A DNA stretch of 47,829 nucleotides from Alkaliphilus pronyensis. Its GTDB lineage: Bacteria > Bacillota > Clostridia > Peptostreptococcales > Natronincolaceae. Below are positions 7,684 to 16,416 of this stretch, one piece after another. The notes beneath the pieces were generated by a model. That model had not been told where the DNA came from. It made no database searches and saw nothing but the letters and a program-made list of their open reading frames with translations. The stretch's first letter is position 1. The number at the start of each line of letters is the position of its first letter. The DNA lies in NCBI RefSeq assembly GCF_009017275.1, contig NZ_WBZC01000009.1:1-47829 (forward strand), read 5' to 3'. The position numbers and the translations under genes are program-made.

Positions 7684-9300
7684 TTATTTGTTTTTTGCTT
7701 TTATCTCATCTAAAACTGACATAGCAATATTCGCTGAATGGTCAGATATTCTTTCCAAGTTACTTATAATATCAAGGAATACTATACCAGAACTAGGATT
7801 ACATTGATGATTATTTAATCTGTTTATATGATTTACCCTTAGAATTTTTTCCATCACATCTATTTTACCCTCTAATTCAATAACCTTCATAGCCAAGCTG
7901 CCATCAAGATTTTTCATAGCTGTTAATGAATCTTTATATCCTCTCGTTACTGTTTCAGACATCTCTTCTAATTCAGCAATAGCTACCTCCGAAAACTCTA
8001 AATTATTATCTATCTTGTATTGAGCCAGTTCTGCAATGTTTTCCGCATGATCACCTACTCTCTCTATATCATTAACAGTATGGAACAAACCATCTACAAT
8101 TTCACGATTTCTATTTGAAATATTTGTGTTTGACAATTTTACTAAATATGTAGATATCTCACTTTCGAGTTCATTTATTGCTTTTTCAATCTCCAATGAT
8201 TCATTTACTTTTTTTTGATTGCCTTCAAAAAAGCCCTTTAAAGATGCTTCCAAACTCTCTCTTGCATTATTTCCCATGTGCAAAGCTTCTTTTATTCCAC
8301 TAGCTAGTGCAATTGATGGAGTTTCAAGAATACGATCATCTATGTATTTAATACCTTTATTTGTATCTTCCTCTCCAGGTATTATACGTTTAACAAATGA
8401 TACCATAATCCCAGCAAAAGGAAGTAGAATTAATGTGTTAGTAATATTGAATATTGTGTGGGCATTTGCAATTTGTCGAGGTACATTATCAGGATTTAAA
8501 GCTGTAATTACTCTATATACAGGTTCTTGTAGTAATAATATAAATATTAAGGTTCCAATAGCATTAAACAAAAAGTGGAATGCCGCAGCCCTTTTAGCTG
8601 TTTTATTGGCGCCAATACTTGATAAAATAGCCGTTACAGTTGTACCCATATTGATTCCAAATAAAACAGGTAGACCTGATTGTATTGGAATAAGTCCTTC
8701 CATTGCTAAAGCTAATAGAATACTTGTAGAGGCTGAACTGCTTTGTACTGCTACTGTAATGGCAAAACCTGCTAATATACCCAAAATAGGAGTGTTACCA
8801 AAACCTACAAGTAGATCTCTGAAGGCTTCTGCCTCTCTCAAGGGTCTAAGTGAATCTCCCATAAACCTCATACCAATAAAAAGTATACCAAAGCCAATGA
8901 AGGCCTCTGCAATTTGCTTTAGCTTTCTATTCTCTGTAAAAATCCAAATTCCAACTGCAATACCAACTATAATTGGAGCAAATTTTTCAATTTTAAAGGT
9001 AATAATTTGGGCTGTAATAGTTGTACCAATATTTGCTCCCATTATAATACCCACAGCCTGTGTAAGCTTCATCATACCTGCATTAACAAAGCCTACCACC
9101 ATAACAGTTGTAGCACTACTACTTTGAACTATCATTGTAACAACAGCGCCTACAATAACTGCCATAAAACGGTTGCTTGTTAGTATGCTTATAATTGATT
9201 TTAACTTATCCCCTGCTGCTTTTTGTAGTCCATTACTCATAACATTCATACCATATAAGAATAGTCCAAGTCCACCTAATAAGCCAAAAATTATATCCAT
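7684..9300 (-). CDS. Na/Pi cotransporter family protein with PhoU-like tail
   Basis: The 538-residue membrane protein has two inverted Na_Pi_cotrans repeats, each with the QSSSA signature (MIVQSSSATTVM and AVQSSSASTSIL). They are followed from about residue 330 by a soluble helical PhoU-like domain, the bacterial NptA/YjbB architecture. It probably moves inorganic phosphate coupled to sodium. GGAGG is only one base from an ATG at 9306 but well spaced for ATG 9300, so I chose the latter. The leader holds copies of the modular repeat on the opposite strand. Confidence 0.88.
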   Translation of the reverse strand: MDIIFGLLGGLGLFLYGMNVMSNGLQKAAGDKLKSIISILTSNRFMAVIVGAVVTMIVQSSSATTVMVVGFVNAGMMKLTQAVGIIMGANIGTTITAQIITFKIEKFAPIIVGIAVGIWIFTENRKLKQIAEAFIGFGILFIGMRFMGDSLRPLREAEAFRDLLVGFGNTPILGILAGFAITVAVQSSSASTSILLALAMEGLIPIQSGLPVLFGINMGTTVTAILSSIGANKTAKRAAAFHFLFNAIGTLIFILLLQEPVYRVITALNPDNVPRQIANAHTIFNITNTLILLPFAGIMVSFVKRIIPGEEDTNKGIKYIDDRILETPSIALASGIKEALHMGNNARESLEASLKGFFEGNQKKVNESLEIEKAINELESEISTYLVKLSNTNISNRNREIVDGLFHTVNDIERVGDHAENIAELAQYKIDNNLEFSEVAIAELEEMSETVTRGYKDSLTAMKNLDGSLAMKVIELEGKIDVMEKILRVNHINRLNNHQCNPSSGIVFLDIISNLERISDHSANIAMSVLDEIKAKNK

Positions 9301-9341
9301 TTGCATACCTCCGAAATAACTATACTATCTATTAAGTACAA

Positions 9342-9413
9342 CTTATCTCAGCGGCGTTACCAACACTCCCGATTCATAGGGAATATATAAGTGCCGCCAA
9401 GCTTCTAAATAAG
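9342..9413 (+). repeat. Modular intergenic repeat, copy A (module 1 only)
   Basis: It begins CTTATCTCAGCGGCGTTAC and runs to GTGCCGCCAAGCTTC, matching the 5' half of the copies at 9565 and 23552. The 3' hairpin module is absent. It lies 42 bases upstream of the Na/Pi cotransporter start and is antisense to that gene's leader. This copy and the next fill much of the gene-free stretch 9301-9775; the rest is featureless AT-rich sequence. Confidence 0.75.
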
Positions 9414-9564
9414 TGCTAACTATTAATATTACTATTACTTATTTAAAATAGTATGTTATATATTTTTAAATCCTTCGTTAATTATTTTAACATGTATTTT
9501 ACAAAATGTTAACATCAAATCTGTAAAAGTCGGTTAAATTAAAAGCCTGTTCTTAGAATATTTA

Positions 9565-9692
9565 TTTATCTCTGCGGTGTTACTAACACTCCCGATTCAT
9601 AAGGGAGAGATAAGTGGCGCCAAGCTTCGAAATAAGGGTTACTAGAGTTCAGGTGGAGTTAAAACTACATCCAAACTAAGTTTTCTTTATAA
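9565..9692 (+). repeat. Modular intergenic repeat, copy B (complete)
   Basis: Module 1 runs from TTTATCTCTGCGGTG to GGCGCCAAGCTTCG. Module 2 is the hairpin starting AGTTCAGGTGGAGTT and ending in TTTTCTTTATAA. The two modules of copy D recur here nearly base for base. In this copy the second strand of the module-2 hairpin has several mismatches. It ends 83 bases before the acyl carrier protein start codon. Confidence 0.8.
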
Positions 9693-9775
9693 ATTAGGGA
9701 TATACAATTAAATAAATTTATGTTATTCTAAAATTGAAATTTTGCCTATAATAATATTGAGGAGGAGTACTTAAA

Positions 9776-10003
9776 ATGTTTGAAAAAGTCCGTAGTATAA
9801 TTGCTGAACAACTTGGAATTGATGATGCTGATTCTATAGAAAGAACAACATCGCTAATAAATGATCTGGATGCAGATTCATTAGATGCAGTAGAAATTAT
9901 TATGGCAATTGAGGATGAATTTGGCGTTGAAATACCAGATGAGGAAGCAGAAGCCTTTAAAAACATTGGCGATATTGTTGATTATGTAGAAAGCAATAAA
10001 TAA
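9776..10003 (+). CDS. acpP: Acyl carrier protein
   Basis: The 75-residue acidic protein has the phosphopantetheine site [11 protein letters not shown] with Ser35 as the attachment residue, and the usual ACP ending. Its site is GGAGGAG. It stands alone with its own terminator, away from fatty-acid synthesis genes, so it may serve general lipid synthesis or be a secondary copy. A TATAAT at 9747-9752 could be its -10 box; the -35 is weak. Confidence 0.9.
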   Translation: MFEKVRSIIAEQLGIDDADSIERTTSLINDLDADSLDAVEIIMAIEDEFGVEIPDEEAEAFKNIGDIVDYVESNK

Positions 10004-10006
10004 ATG

Positions 10007-10035
10007 AAAAAGTGCTATATTAATTAGCACTTTTT
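10007..10035 (+). terminator. Terminator after the acyl carrier protein gene
   Basis: An 11-bp stem (AAAAAGTGCTA/TAGCACTTTTT) has a 7-base loop and a T run. Confidence 0.85.
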
Positions 10036-10124
10036 TTATTTTTTGCATGGACATATTACCATATTCAATTTATAACATACTTTATATATGAGACATATTT
10101 TTTAATAAGTAAGGAGGTTTACAC

Positions 10125-10631
10125 ATGGATGTAAGTAAGCAAAACGGAAATGATATGAAATATCCATCAGGTGAAGATGGAGGATATGGAAGTTTTCCCT
10201 GCATGCCACCTATGGGTGACGTTGGTATGATGCCACCTAATATGATGGGTGCTATGCCCGACATGATGTATGGCACTATGCCTGGCATGATGCAAGGTGC
10301 TATGCCTGGTATGATGCATGGTGCTATGCCTGGTATGATGCATGGTGCTATGCCTGGCATGATGCATGGGGCTATGCCCGGCATGATGCATGGGGCTATG
10401 CCCGGCATAATGCATGGGGCTATGCCCGGCATGATGCATGGTGCTATGCCTGGCATGGGTTGTATGCCCTGTCCACCACCTCAGGGTATAGAGGAGTATG
10501 ATACTCTTATGCAGGAACATATGGAGAAAATGTATTATATGCACATGTACTTAGCTTCAATTAATAAGGCTGAAGCATATAGGAACAAAATGATGTATTG
10601 CGATTACAACTCACATCATGAGGACTGTTAA
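10125..10631 (+). CDS. Methionine-rich octapeptide-repeat protein, function unknown
   Basis: The 168-residue protein has no signal peptide and no family I recognise. Residues 36-107 are nine tandem octapeptides of the form M-P-G-M-M-H-G-A; the first three vary at positions 3-8. About a quarter of all residues are Met. The C-terminal part (residues 113-168) has several Cys and His and is helical in character. A good AAGGAGG precedes ATG 10125. The repeats suggest a soft-metal-binding, oxidant-absorbing or spore-coat structural role, but none of these is shown. A GC-rich hairpin at about 10633-10655 follows the stop codon. Confidence 0.8.
   Translation: MDVSKQNGNDMKYPSGEDGGYGSFPCMPPMGDVGMMPPNMMGAMPDMMYGTMPGMMQGAMPGMMHGAMPGMMHGAMPGMMHGAMPGMMHGAMPGIMHGAMPGMMHGAMPGMGCMPCPPPQGIEEYDTLMQEHMEKMYYMHMYLASINKAEAYRNKMMYCDYNSHHEDC
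10230..10445 (+). repeat. Nine tandem 24-bp coding repeats
   Basis: The DNA behind the octapeptide repeat is a 24-bp tandem array. The central units are nearly identical at the nucleotide level, differing mainly at third positions (CCTGGT, CCTGGC, CCCGGC). Recent expansion or homogenisation is likely, and copy number probably varies between strains. Confidence 0.9.
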
Positions 10632-10705
10632 GGTCAGGGTCACTTACTGGCCCTGATTTAGCTGTTGAGGTATAGGTAAGCTGCCTCTTAAGACATAGCA
10701 ATAGC

Positions 10706-11065
10706 TTAGTTTATTTTTACATCCTGTACAAAAATGTTTACTGTTTCAACATGGATTTCTGTCATAGCCTCTATTGCTGTTTTTACCTTCTCTTGAACCT
10801 CTTTAACTACTTCAGGAATAATGTCTCCATATTTAATGACTACTGAAAGATTTATTATTACATTTTTCTTTTCATTGGCAACATTAACCGCCTTTCTTGG
10901 ATTATCTTTTCCAATATGGGCTGAAGCTCCCTTTGATATGCCACCAGTAAATGAAACAATCCCTTCTACTTCTTCAACTGCCTTCTTTGTAATTACCATA
11001 ATTACATCACTGGCTATTTTAATTTTACCCTGTTGACCTTGTAATTCCATTGAGTTTTTTGACAT
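10706..11065 (-). CDS. Asp23/Gls24-family envelope stress protein
   Basis: The 119-residue protein matches the Asp23 family: KIKIASDVIMVITKKAVEEV, then the GIVSFTGG turn, a variable basic segment, and the closing VETVNIFVQDV strand. Family members sit at the membrane or act in cell-envelope homeostasis; a precise role is not known. GGAGGG precedes ATG 11065. It is first on the left of a minus-strand run with the CopZ-like and DUF1893 genes, each with its own strong site. Confidence 0.85.
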   Translation of the reverse strand: MSKNSMELQGQQGKIKIASDVIMVITKKAVEEVEGIVSFTGGISKGASAHIGKDNPRKAVNVANEKKNVIINLSVVIKYGDIIPEVVKEVQEKVKTAIEAMTEIHVETVNIFVQDVKIN

Positions 11066-11099
11066 AATATCCCTCCACTTAATATTATCTTATATATTA

Positions 11100-11402
11100 C
11101 TATTTCTGGCACCCATTACCACAGCTACCCCCACAGGTTTTTGTAGAGTCTTTAGTGACTCCATTAAAGTCTGCCGATAGATTTATATCTTGAATTAAGA
11201 AAACTCTATTGTGATCATGGTTATAAATTATTACTTGGCAATCATTGTTGCGACATGTATAATATTCTTCATTTATTACCATTGCCTCTACTTCTTTTTT
11301 TACTACTGTTTTAACCACCAAATAGTGTATAGCTTCTCCTAGCCTTTTACACATAGGGCATTTTATTTCAGCTGTATTTTGTCTTCTACTTTTACAACGC
11401 AT
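11100..11402 (-). CDS. CopZ-type zinc-ribbon protein
   Basis: The 100-residue protein begins with a CPMC pair (Cys15, Cys18), continues through VKTVVKKEV, and has a second pair in YYTCRNNDCQVIIYN. This matches the N-terminal zinc-ribbon/[2Fe-2S] domain of CopZ-like metallochaperones, without the heavy-metal-associated domain. The tail ends in a Cys-rich CGGSCGNGCQ stretch that could bind another metal. GGAGGG precedes ATG 11402. The role is unknown; metal or Fe-S handling is an inference from the Cys pattern. Confidence 0.65.
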   Translation of the reverse strand: MRCKSRRQNTAEIKCPMCKRLGEAIHYLVVKTVVKKEVEAMVINEEYYTCRNNDCQVIIYNHDHNRVFLIQDINLSADFNGVTKDSTKTCGGSCGNGCQK

Positions 11403-11429
11403 CTTGTAAACCCTCCATAATACATAGAA

Positions 11430-11843
11430 TTATAGTAAGAATTCCTTAATCAATTGAAAGGCCTCTTGAGGATTATTAGTATTCTTAACTAGCTTTTCAA
11501 TTGGACACATATCCGACTTAACCCGATTATATATATAAGGTACTTCTTCTTCATACTCATACATAATATTATTTTCCTCGAAAATCTTTTTAGCTTCGCT
11601 ACTGATAGTTTCTGCAAAAACCATTTGAATACTACTAAAAACTATTAGTAAAGCTGCTGCTTTTCCAATCACTTTATCAGCCAGCACCATATTTTGAAAA
11701 ATGCTTTTATCATGAATTAAAGGTAGCATTAATGGTTTTATTCCCTTTTCTACAGAGGTGTAGCAAACCTCTCCATCCTTTACTAACACACAAGAAAAGT
11801 TACCCTTCATCAGCTCTCTTTTAGCTAACTCAAGTTCTAGCAT
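11430..11843 (-). CDS. DUF1893 protein (cytidine-deaminase-like fold)
   Basis: The 137-residue protein looks like DUF1893 proteins such as TM1506: FSCVLVKDGEVCYTS, then a helix with VIGKAAALL, then an AETISSEAKKIFEENNI segment. The fold resembles cytidine deaminases but the zinc ligands of active deaminases are not evident. A possible ligand Cys lies in the SDMCPIEKL segment. GGAGGGGG precedes ATG 11843. Function is unknown. Confidence 0.7.
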   Translation of the reverse strand: MLELELAKRELMKGNFSCVLVKDGEVCYTSVEKGIKPLMLPLIHDKSIFQNMVLADKVIGKAAALLIVFSSIQMVFAETISSEAKKIFEENNIMYEYEEEVPYIYNRVKSDMCPIEKLVKNTNNPQEAFQLIKEFLL

Positions 11844-11899
11844 GATATCTCCCCCTCCACACTTAATTAGTATGTATTCATTATTAATACTAAACTATG

Positions 11900-12925
11900 T
11901 TATACCTTTCCAAAATGACAAATAGGAAAGCTACATTCTTTACATTTTAAGCATTGTCCACCATATCCCAAGCCAGTAATATCTCTTCTTTCAATTGCTT
12001 CACCAGCAAAAACCCTAGGCAGTAAAATGTCAAAGGCAGTAGTATGTGAAAACATAACACAGCCAGGTAACCCCATTACTGGTATGTGATCTAAGTATGA
12101 AACCAAAAGCATAGAGCCTGGTAATACAGGGGTTCCATAGGCTATAATTTCAGCACCTGTAGCTTTAATTGCTCCTGGTGTTTTGTCGTCGGGGTCTACT
12201 GACATTCCGCCAGTAACTACTATAAACTCAGCTCCCATCGTTTTTGCTTCAAGGATAGCTTCCTTAATTTCATCTATATCATCTGGTACAATTGTATTCA
12301 TAATCACTTCACAATTATATTTATTCAGCTTGCTTTTTACTACAGGTCCAAATTTATCTTCTATTAAGCCCCTATAAACCTCACCACCAGTTACAATTAT
12401 TGCAGCCTTCAACTGTTTAAAGGGCTTAACCCTTAGCATCGGCTTATTAGAGGTAGACAATATATCATTTATTGCTTGTAGCTTTCTCTTAGAAATAATT
12501 AGAGGTATTACTCTGAAGCCACCAATTAATCCATCCTTTTGAATATTTACATTCCCATGAATTGTTGCAAGGCAAACTTCACCTAGATCATTTACTTCAT
12601 CTAAAAGTCTTCTATCTATTTTCAATAAACCATTATATTCAGCCTTTATATTTATTTTTCCCTCACTTGGTTCTGTAAAATATACACCTTCTCCACAAAT
12701 AAGCTCTCCTATTGAGACTGCTGCATCATCCTCATGTAACTCATCTTCTTTAAGCTCAATAACATAAATATGCTCCTTACCTATTCTTAGCAAATGCTCT
12801 ATATCCTTTTTTGAAATAACATGTCCTTTTTTAAATGCAGCTCCTTTAAACTCTCCTGGTCTTATTTCTGTTAAATCATGGGCTATAACCTTGCCAATAG
12901 CTTCTACTGTGGGTATTGCCTTCAT
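11900..12925 (-). CDS. Molybdopterin-binding (MoeA/MogA-like) protein with C-terminal Cys cluster
   Basis: The C-terminal half (about residues 170-320) is a MoCF/MoaB-like domain: AIIVTGGEVYRG, FIVVTGGMSVDPDD and GLPGCVMFSHTTAFD. The N-terminal half resembles the MoeA-like part of clostridial molybdopterin-binding proteins. The last residues carry CLKCKECSFPIC, a four-Cys motif that could hold an Fe-S cluster or zinc. Family members are linked to molybdenum hydroxylase maturation, but no such enzyme is in this window. AGGAGA precedes ATG 12925. Confidence 0.8.
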   Translation of the reverse strand: MKAIPTVEAIGKVIAHDLTEIRPGEFKGAAFKKGHVISKKDIEHLLRIGKEHIYVIELKEDELHEDDAAVSIGELICGEGVYFTEPSEGKINIKAEYNGLLKIDRRLLDEVNDLGEVCLATIHGNVNIQKDGLIGGFRVIPLIISKRKLQAINDILSTSNKPMLRVKPFKQLKAAIIVTGGEVYRGLIEDKFGPVVKSKLNKYNCEVIMNTIVPDDIDEIKEAILEAKTMGAEFIVVTGGMSVDPDDKTPGAIKATGAEIIAYGTPVLPGSMLLVSYLDHIPVMGLPGCVMFSHTTAFDILLPRVFAGEAIERRDITGLGYGGQCLKCKECSFPICHFGKV

Positions 12926-13036
12926 ACATACTCTCCTATTCTAATATGAATTATTGTAAATAAACTAAGTTTTTTTATAATTATACCACATATAGTCACC
13001 ATAATAATAAAGGTCTATATTTTTATTAAAATGCAA

Positions 13037-13062
13037 GCAAAAAAAGACTCAAATGAGCCTTT
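13037..13062 (-). terminator. Terminator after the YkuS-like gene
   Basis: On the minus strand AAAGGCTC is followed by a 4-base loop, GAGTCTTT and a T run. It lies 32 bases past the stop codon. Confidence 0.7.
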
Positions 13063-13093
13063 ATATTAATTGTAATTAAATTTTACTAGTAAT

Positions 13094-13354
13094 CTATCTT
13101 CTAGTTCTTTCATGCATTTTTTCAAATACCTGATGGGGAGCTAAACCCATAGCTTCTACAACCTTTCCACTATCCTTTACATTACTTGCTATGTTAAGAT
13201 TATTTATGCTATTAACTACTATTGCATCATACTCATCTAAGTTTATATCATTAATATTGTCATTAAAGTATAAGGAGTTAACATTGTAGCCATGTTTAGT
13301 ATAATAGTTTTTTACGTCCTCAAGTGTATTTTCAACAACTACCTTTTTTTTCAT
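13094..13354 (-). CDS. YkuS-like (UPF0180) small protein
   Basis: The 86-residue protein opens with KKKVVVENTLEDVKNYY, has a central DAIVVNSINNLN segment, and ends with GKVVEAMGLAPHQVFEKM. This agrees with the YkuS/UPF0180 pattern of an ENSL-like start and an acidic core strand. Function is unknown. GGAGGG precedes ATG 13354. It is a monocistronic unit with its own terminator. Confidence 0.6.
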   Translation of the reverse strand: MKKKVVVENTLEDVKNYYTKHGYNVNSLYFNDNINDINLDEYDAIVVNSINNLNIASNVKDSGKVVEAMGLAPHQVFEKMHERTRR

Positions 13355-13439
13355 AGAATCCCTCCAAATTATTATTAGACTATTAATTCTTAAAAATAGT
13401 ATTACCAGTAGTTGTTTTTTTATAATTTAATTTATTATA

Positions 13440-14090
13440 TTATTCCATTACTTTTAGGTTGGGAGAGATAATTAAGCTAGCTTCAGTTGCATTAACTACA
13501 TCTTCAACACTAATATTAGGGGCAATTTCCTTTAGCAATAATCCTTTATCTGTTACCTCCATAACACCCATTTCAGTTACTATTAAATTCACCTGACCCT
13601 TAGCTGTTAGTGGAAGATTGCAGTTTTTTAAGATTTTAGCCTTTCCCTTTGCCGTATGCTCCATTGATACAATAACTTTTTTCGCCCCTACAACCAAGTC
13701 CATTGCTCCACCCATGCCTGGTACACGCTTACCTGGTATCATCCAATTGGCTAAATTCCCCTTTTCATCAACCTGTAAGGCTCCCAAAACTGTTATATCC
13801 ACATGTCCACCTCTAATAATTGCAAATGATGTAGCACTATCGAAAAAAGTAGCCCCTTTTCTTGCCGTAACGTGAACTCCACCAGCATTTACTAAATCCT
13901 TATCAATTTCATCCTCTTTAGCTATTGGACCCATTCCTATAAATCCATTTTCCGATTGAAGTATTACTTCAATATCCTCTGAAATGTAGTTTGCCACCAT
14001 TGTTGGCATACCTATACCTAGATTAACCACATCTCCATCCTTTAGTTCCTTAGCTACCCTACTAGCTATTCTCTGTCTAAAATCTTCCAA
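13440..14090 (-). CDS. 3-oxoacid/butyrate-type CoA-transferase subunit B
   Basis: The 216-residue beta subunit has the catalytic Glu in [11 protein letters not shown], an early [17 protein letters not shown], and [11 protein letters not shown] near the end. The start is TTG 14090, which overlaps the 3' end of subunit A by 14 bp, with GGGGTG as its site. With subunit A it swaps CoA between acyl-CoA and acetate or acetoacetate (AtoA/ScoB/CtfB group). The exact acyl substrate cannot be read from sequence. Confidence 0.88.
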   Translation of the reverse strand: MEDFRQRIASRVAKELKDGDVVNLGIGMPTMVANYISEDIEVILQSENGFIGMGPIAKEDEIDKDLVNAGGVHVTARKGATFFDSATSFAIIRGGHVDITVLGALQVDEKGNLANWMIPGKRVPGMGGAMDLVVGAKKVIVSMEHTAKGKAKILKNCNLPLTAKGQVNLIVTEMGVMEVTDKGLLLKEIAPNISVEDVVNATEASLIISPNLKVME

Positions 14091-14742
14091 TTACTTCACC
14101 CCCTACTATATAATTAACAAATACTGATGGTGTAACTACGTTACTACCTTCAATTTCTCCAGCTTCCACTATCTTTTCAGCTTCAACAATTACTATATCA
14201 GCTGCTGTTGCCATTATTGGGTTGAAATTTCTTGTAGATTTGTTATACCATACATTACCCTTTGTATCCACAATACTTCCTTTAATTAGAGCTATATCGG
14301 CTTTAATGGGGAGTTCCAGCAAATATGTTTTCCCTTTAACTTCAATTTTTTGCTTACCCTCCTCAACAATTGTACCTATACCGGTTGGAGTTAAAATTCC
14401 CCCTAACCCTGCTCCTGCAGCCCTTATTTGTTCTACTAAGGTTCCTTGAGGCACCAATAAAACCTCTAATTCACCTTCGTTCATTTGCCTTCCTGTTTCA
14501 GGGTTAGTACCAATATGAGATGTAATTACCTTCTTAACCTGCTTGTTTACTATAAGCTTACCAATTCCTCTATCGGGAAACCCAGTATCATTACATATAA
14601 TAGTTAAATCCTTTACATTTCTTTTAATTAAACAGTCTATTAAGCCTTCTGGAGTACCATTGGTCAAAAACCCACCAATCATTAAAGTCATACCATCTTT
14701 AAGCTGTTCATATACCCTTTCCATAGAAATAACTTTTTCCAT
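14077..14742 (-). CDS. 3-oxoacid/butyrate-type CoA-transferase subunit A
   Basis: The 221-residue alpha subunit has the glycine-rich CoA site in [28 protein letters not shown], and [14 protein letters not shown]. It matches the AtoD/ScoA/CtfA group. GGGAGGG precedes ATG 14742. It overlaps subunit B and forms a two-gene operon. In clostridia such enzymes work in butyrate, acetone or amino-acid fermentation. No neighbouring beta-oxidation or fermentation genes help to choose. A divergent HTH-TPR regulator lies 318 bp away and may control it. Confidence 0.88.
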   Translation of the reverse strand: MEKVISMERVYEQLKDGMTLMIGGFLTNGTPEGLIDCLIKRNVKDLTIICNDTGFPDRGIGKLIVNKQVKKVITSHIGTNPETGRQMNEGELEVLLVPQGTLVEQIRAAGAGLGGILTPTGIGTIVEEGKQKIEVKGKTYLLELPIKADIALIKGSIVDTKGNVWYNKSTRNFNPIMATAADIVIVEAEKIVEAGEIEGSNVVTPSVFVNYIVGGEVIGRF

Positions 14743-14925
14743 TCAATAACCCTCCCTTTCTACATAGGTAGTATTTCTCTAAAAAATAAATATTTCCTGT
14801 AAAAACTTTGCCAAAAAAATATTATATATCTTTAGAATCAATTTAATAATATGTATAAAATATGTAAAATGCTTGTAAATTTTTTAATAAATATATATTT
14901 TTTTATATATTTATGTGTTAATTTA

Positions 14926-14954
14926 TTGAAAATAAATACATAATTTGCTATACT
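14926..14954 (+). promoter_or_regulatory. Sigma-A promoter of the HTH-TPR regulator
   Basis: TTGAAA (14926-14931) and TATACT (14949-14954) are 17 bp apart. This gives a leader of about 100 nt before TTG 15061. The rest of the 318-bp gap 14743-15060 is AT-rich with nothing else recognisable. Confidence 0.5.
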
Positions 14955-15060
14955 GTCTTAGTAAATTATTTCATATTTTGTCACATTTTGCATTTATTTA
15001 TCCGTTTACATTGTTACTTTTTTGTAGGCAATTAATTAAGGTATAAAGGGGGAATGCATT

Positions 15061-16386
15061 TTGGAAATAATTTCACAGGGGGAAAAAATCAAAAGACTAA
15101 GAAAAATGATCGGTCTAAAGCAGGAGGATTTAGCCTCACATAAAATTACCCGTAGCCTTATAAGCATGATTGAAAACGGTAAAAGAGGACTGACGTTTGA
15201 TACAGCAAACATAATAGTACAAAAGCTTAATAAGTACAGTAATAGTTTTGATAAACCCATAACAGTTGAATACTTAATGGAAACAGAAGTGGATCAAGCA
15301 AAATACTTTGCTAACTATGAGTTAATAAGAGTTGATAAGCTTATTTTAGAATCAGCCTTTTCTAACTACCATTATACAATGGAATGTATTGAGAATACCA
15401 CAAAAATTATAGAGCTATGGAAATTAAATGAATACCTACCTAAATTGCATGTTTTAAAGGGGAAGCTCTATTATAATACACATCAGTATGATAATGCTAG
15501 GGAAAGCTTTCAGGAGGCCATTTGTGTTTACAGTAATGAAGAAAACCATGAGGAAATTTCTTCCCTTTATAACCTACTGGGTAAATGCTATTTTACGGAA
15601 TTATTTATTGATAAAGCGGTATACTTTTTTCAAAAGTCCTACGAAATTGCTACTATTAACAAGTGTTGCAGGGAAATAAGAATGATGGCTTTGTTTAATT
15701 TGGTTTTAAGCTATTATGAAGCAAAGCAGTATAATACTTCATTAAAATATATAAGTAAGTATATGATGCTAAATGAAAATAGATTAAGCTCAAATACATA
15801 TGATGAGTTGTTAATAATAGAAGCAAGTATTTATAGTGAAATCGGGAACAGCAAAGGGGCTGAAGATATTTTCAGTATGTTACTTAACAGAAGAGATAGT
15901 TTTAGCACAAATACCCTCGCACTGTTATATTTAAAGCTATCAATTTTTTATAGACAAGATTCTAATTATAAAAATTCTTTATTATATATTAAAAGGGCCA
16001 TGAAGCTTAAGGATGGTATAATTCCTACTCTGGTACCTAAAATATATGTGGCTTTAGCAGAATATCATATAGAAATGAAGCAATATAATGGAGCTTTAAT
16101 AGTGTTGCAGGAGGCTAAGGGAATATGTGAAGTTATATCCAACAACGAAGGGTTAATAGATGTTTTCTTTTTGAAGGCTTCTATTTACATGAAAATAGGT
16201 GAAGGTGTATCCTTAGCAGAGGCCTACTTAAAAAAGGCAGAAGCTATTATTCTAGGCAAAGCAATTATAATAAGGGTAAAGCTACAGCAGCTTTACTCCT
16301 ATTATACGGAGCTATACTACATTACACAGAATGCCGATAAGTTTTATCAATATAATGAAATGATACGTAATTTATCTATATTTTAA
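15061..16386 (+). CDS. XRE-family HTH regulator with TPR repeats
   Basis: Residues 1 to about 62 form a Cro/C1-type helix-turn-helix (GEKIKRLRKMIGLKQEDLA, then ITRSLISMIENGKRGL). The remaining roughly 370 residues are tetratricopeptide repeats, such as LHVLKGKLYYNTHQYDNARE. This layout is that of RRNPP-type regulators, which sense short peptides through the TPR part, though no cognate peptide gene is evident here. The start is TTG 15061 with GGGGG upstream. It is divergent from the CoA-transferase genes. Confidence 0.85.
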   Translation: MEIISQGEKIKRLRKMIGLKQEDLASHKITRSLISMIENGKRGLTFDTANIIVQKLNKYSNSFDKPITVEYLMETEVDQAKYFANYELIRVDKLILESAFSNYHYTMECIENTTKIIELWKLNEYLPKLHVLKGKLYYNTHQYDNARESFQEAICVYSNEENHEEISSLYNLLGKCYFTELFIDKAVYFFQKSYEIATINKCCREIRMMALFNLVLSYYEAKQYNTSLKYISKYMMLNENRLSSNTYDELLIIEASIYSEIGNSKGAEDIFSMLLNRRDSFSTNTLALLYLKLSIFYRQDSNYKNSLLYIKRAMKLKDGIIPTLVPKIYVALAEYHIEMKQYNGALIVLQEAKGICEVISNNEGLIDVFFLKASIYMKIGEGVSLAEAYLKKAEAIILGKAIIIRVKLQQLYSYYTELYYITQNADKFYQYNEMIRNLSIF

Positions 16387-16392
16387 AGTTTT

Positions 16393-16416
16393 AGGAGATG
16401 ATTATAATCATCTCCT
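16393..16416. repeat. 24-bp perfect palindrome overlapping the panD stop codon
   Basis: The sequence AGGAGATGATTA followed by its reverse complement lies between the convergent HTH-TPR and panD genes. It encodes the last two Arg codons and the stop of panD. It can fold in both transcripts but lacks a clear T run, so terminator activity is doubtful. Confidence 0.6.

Noticed and set aside
8219-9127. 302-residue plus-strand frame inside the Na/Pi cotransporter
   Set aside because: Antisense shadow with Pro/Ile-rich low-quality composition; the minus strand has clear family motifs.
10230-10445. Possible CRISPR array
   Set aside because: Units are contiguous and in frame within a gene, with no spacers and no cas genes.
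10082-10544. Long open frames antisense to the methionine-rich gene
   Set aside because: They arise because a 24-bp repeat (a multiple of three) stays open in several frames; they have no ribosome site, and the sense strand has AAGGAGG.
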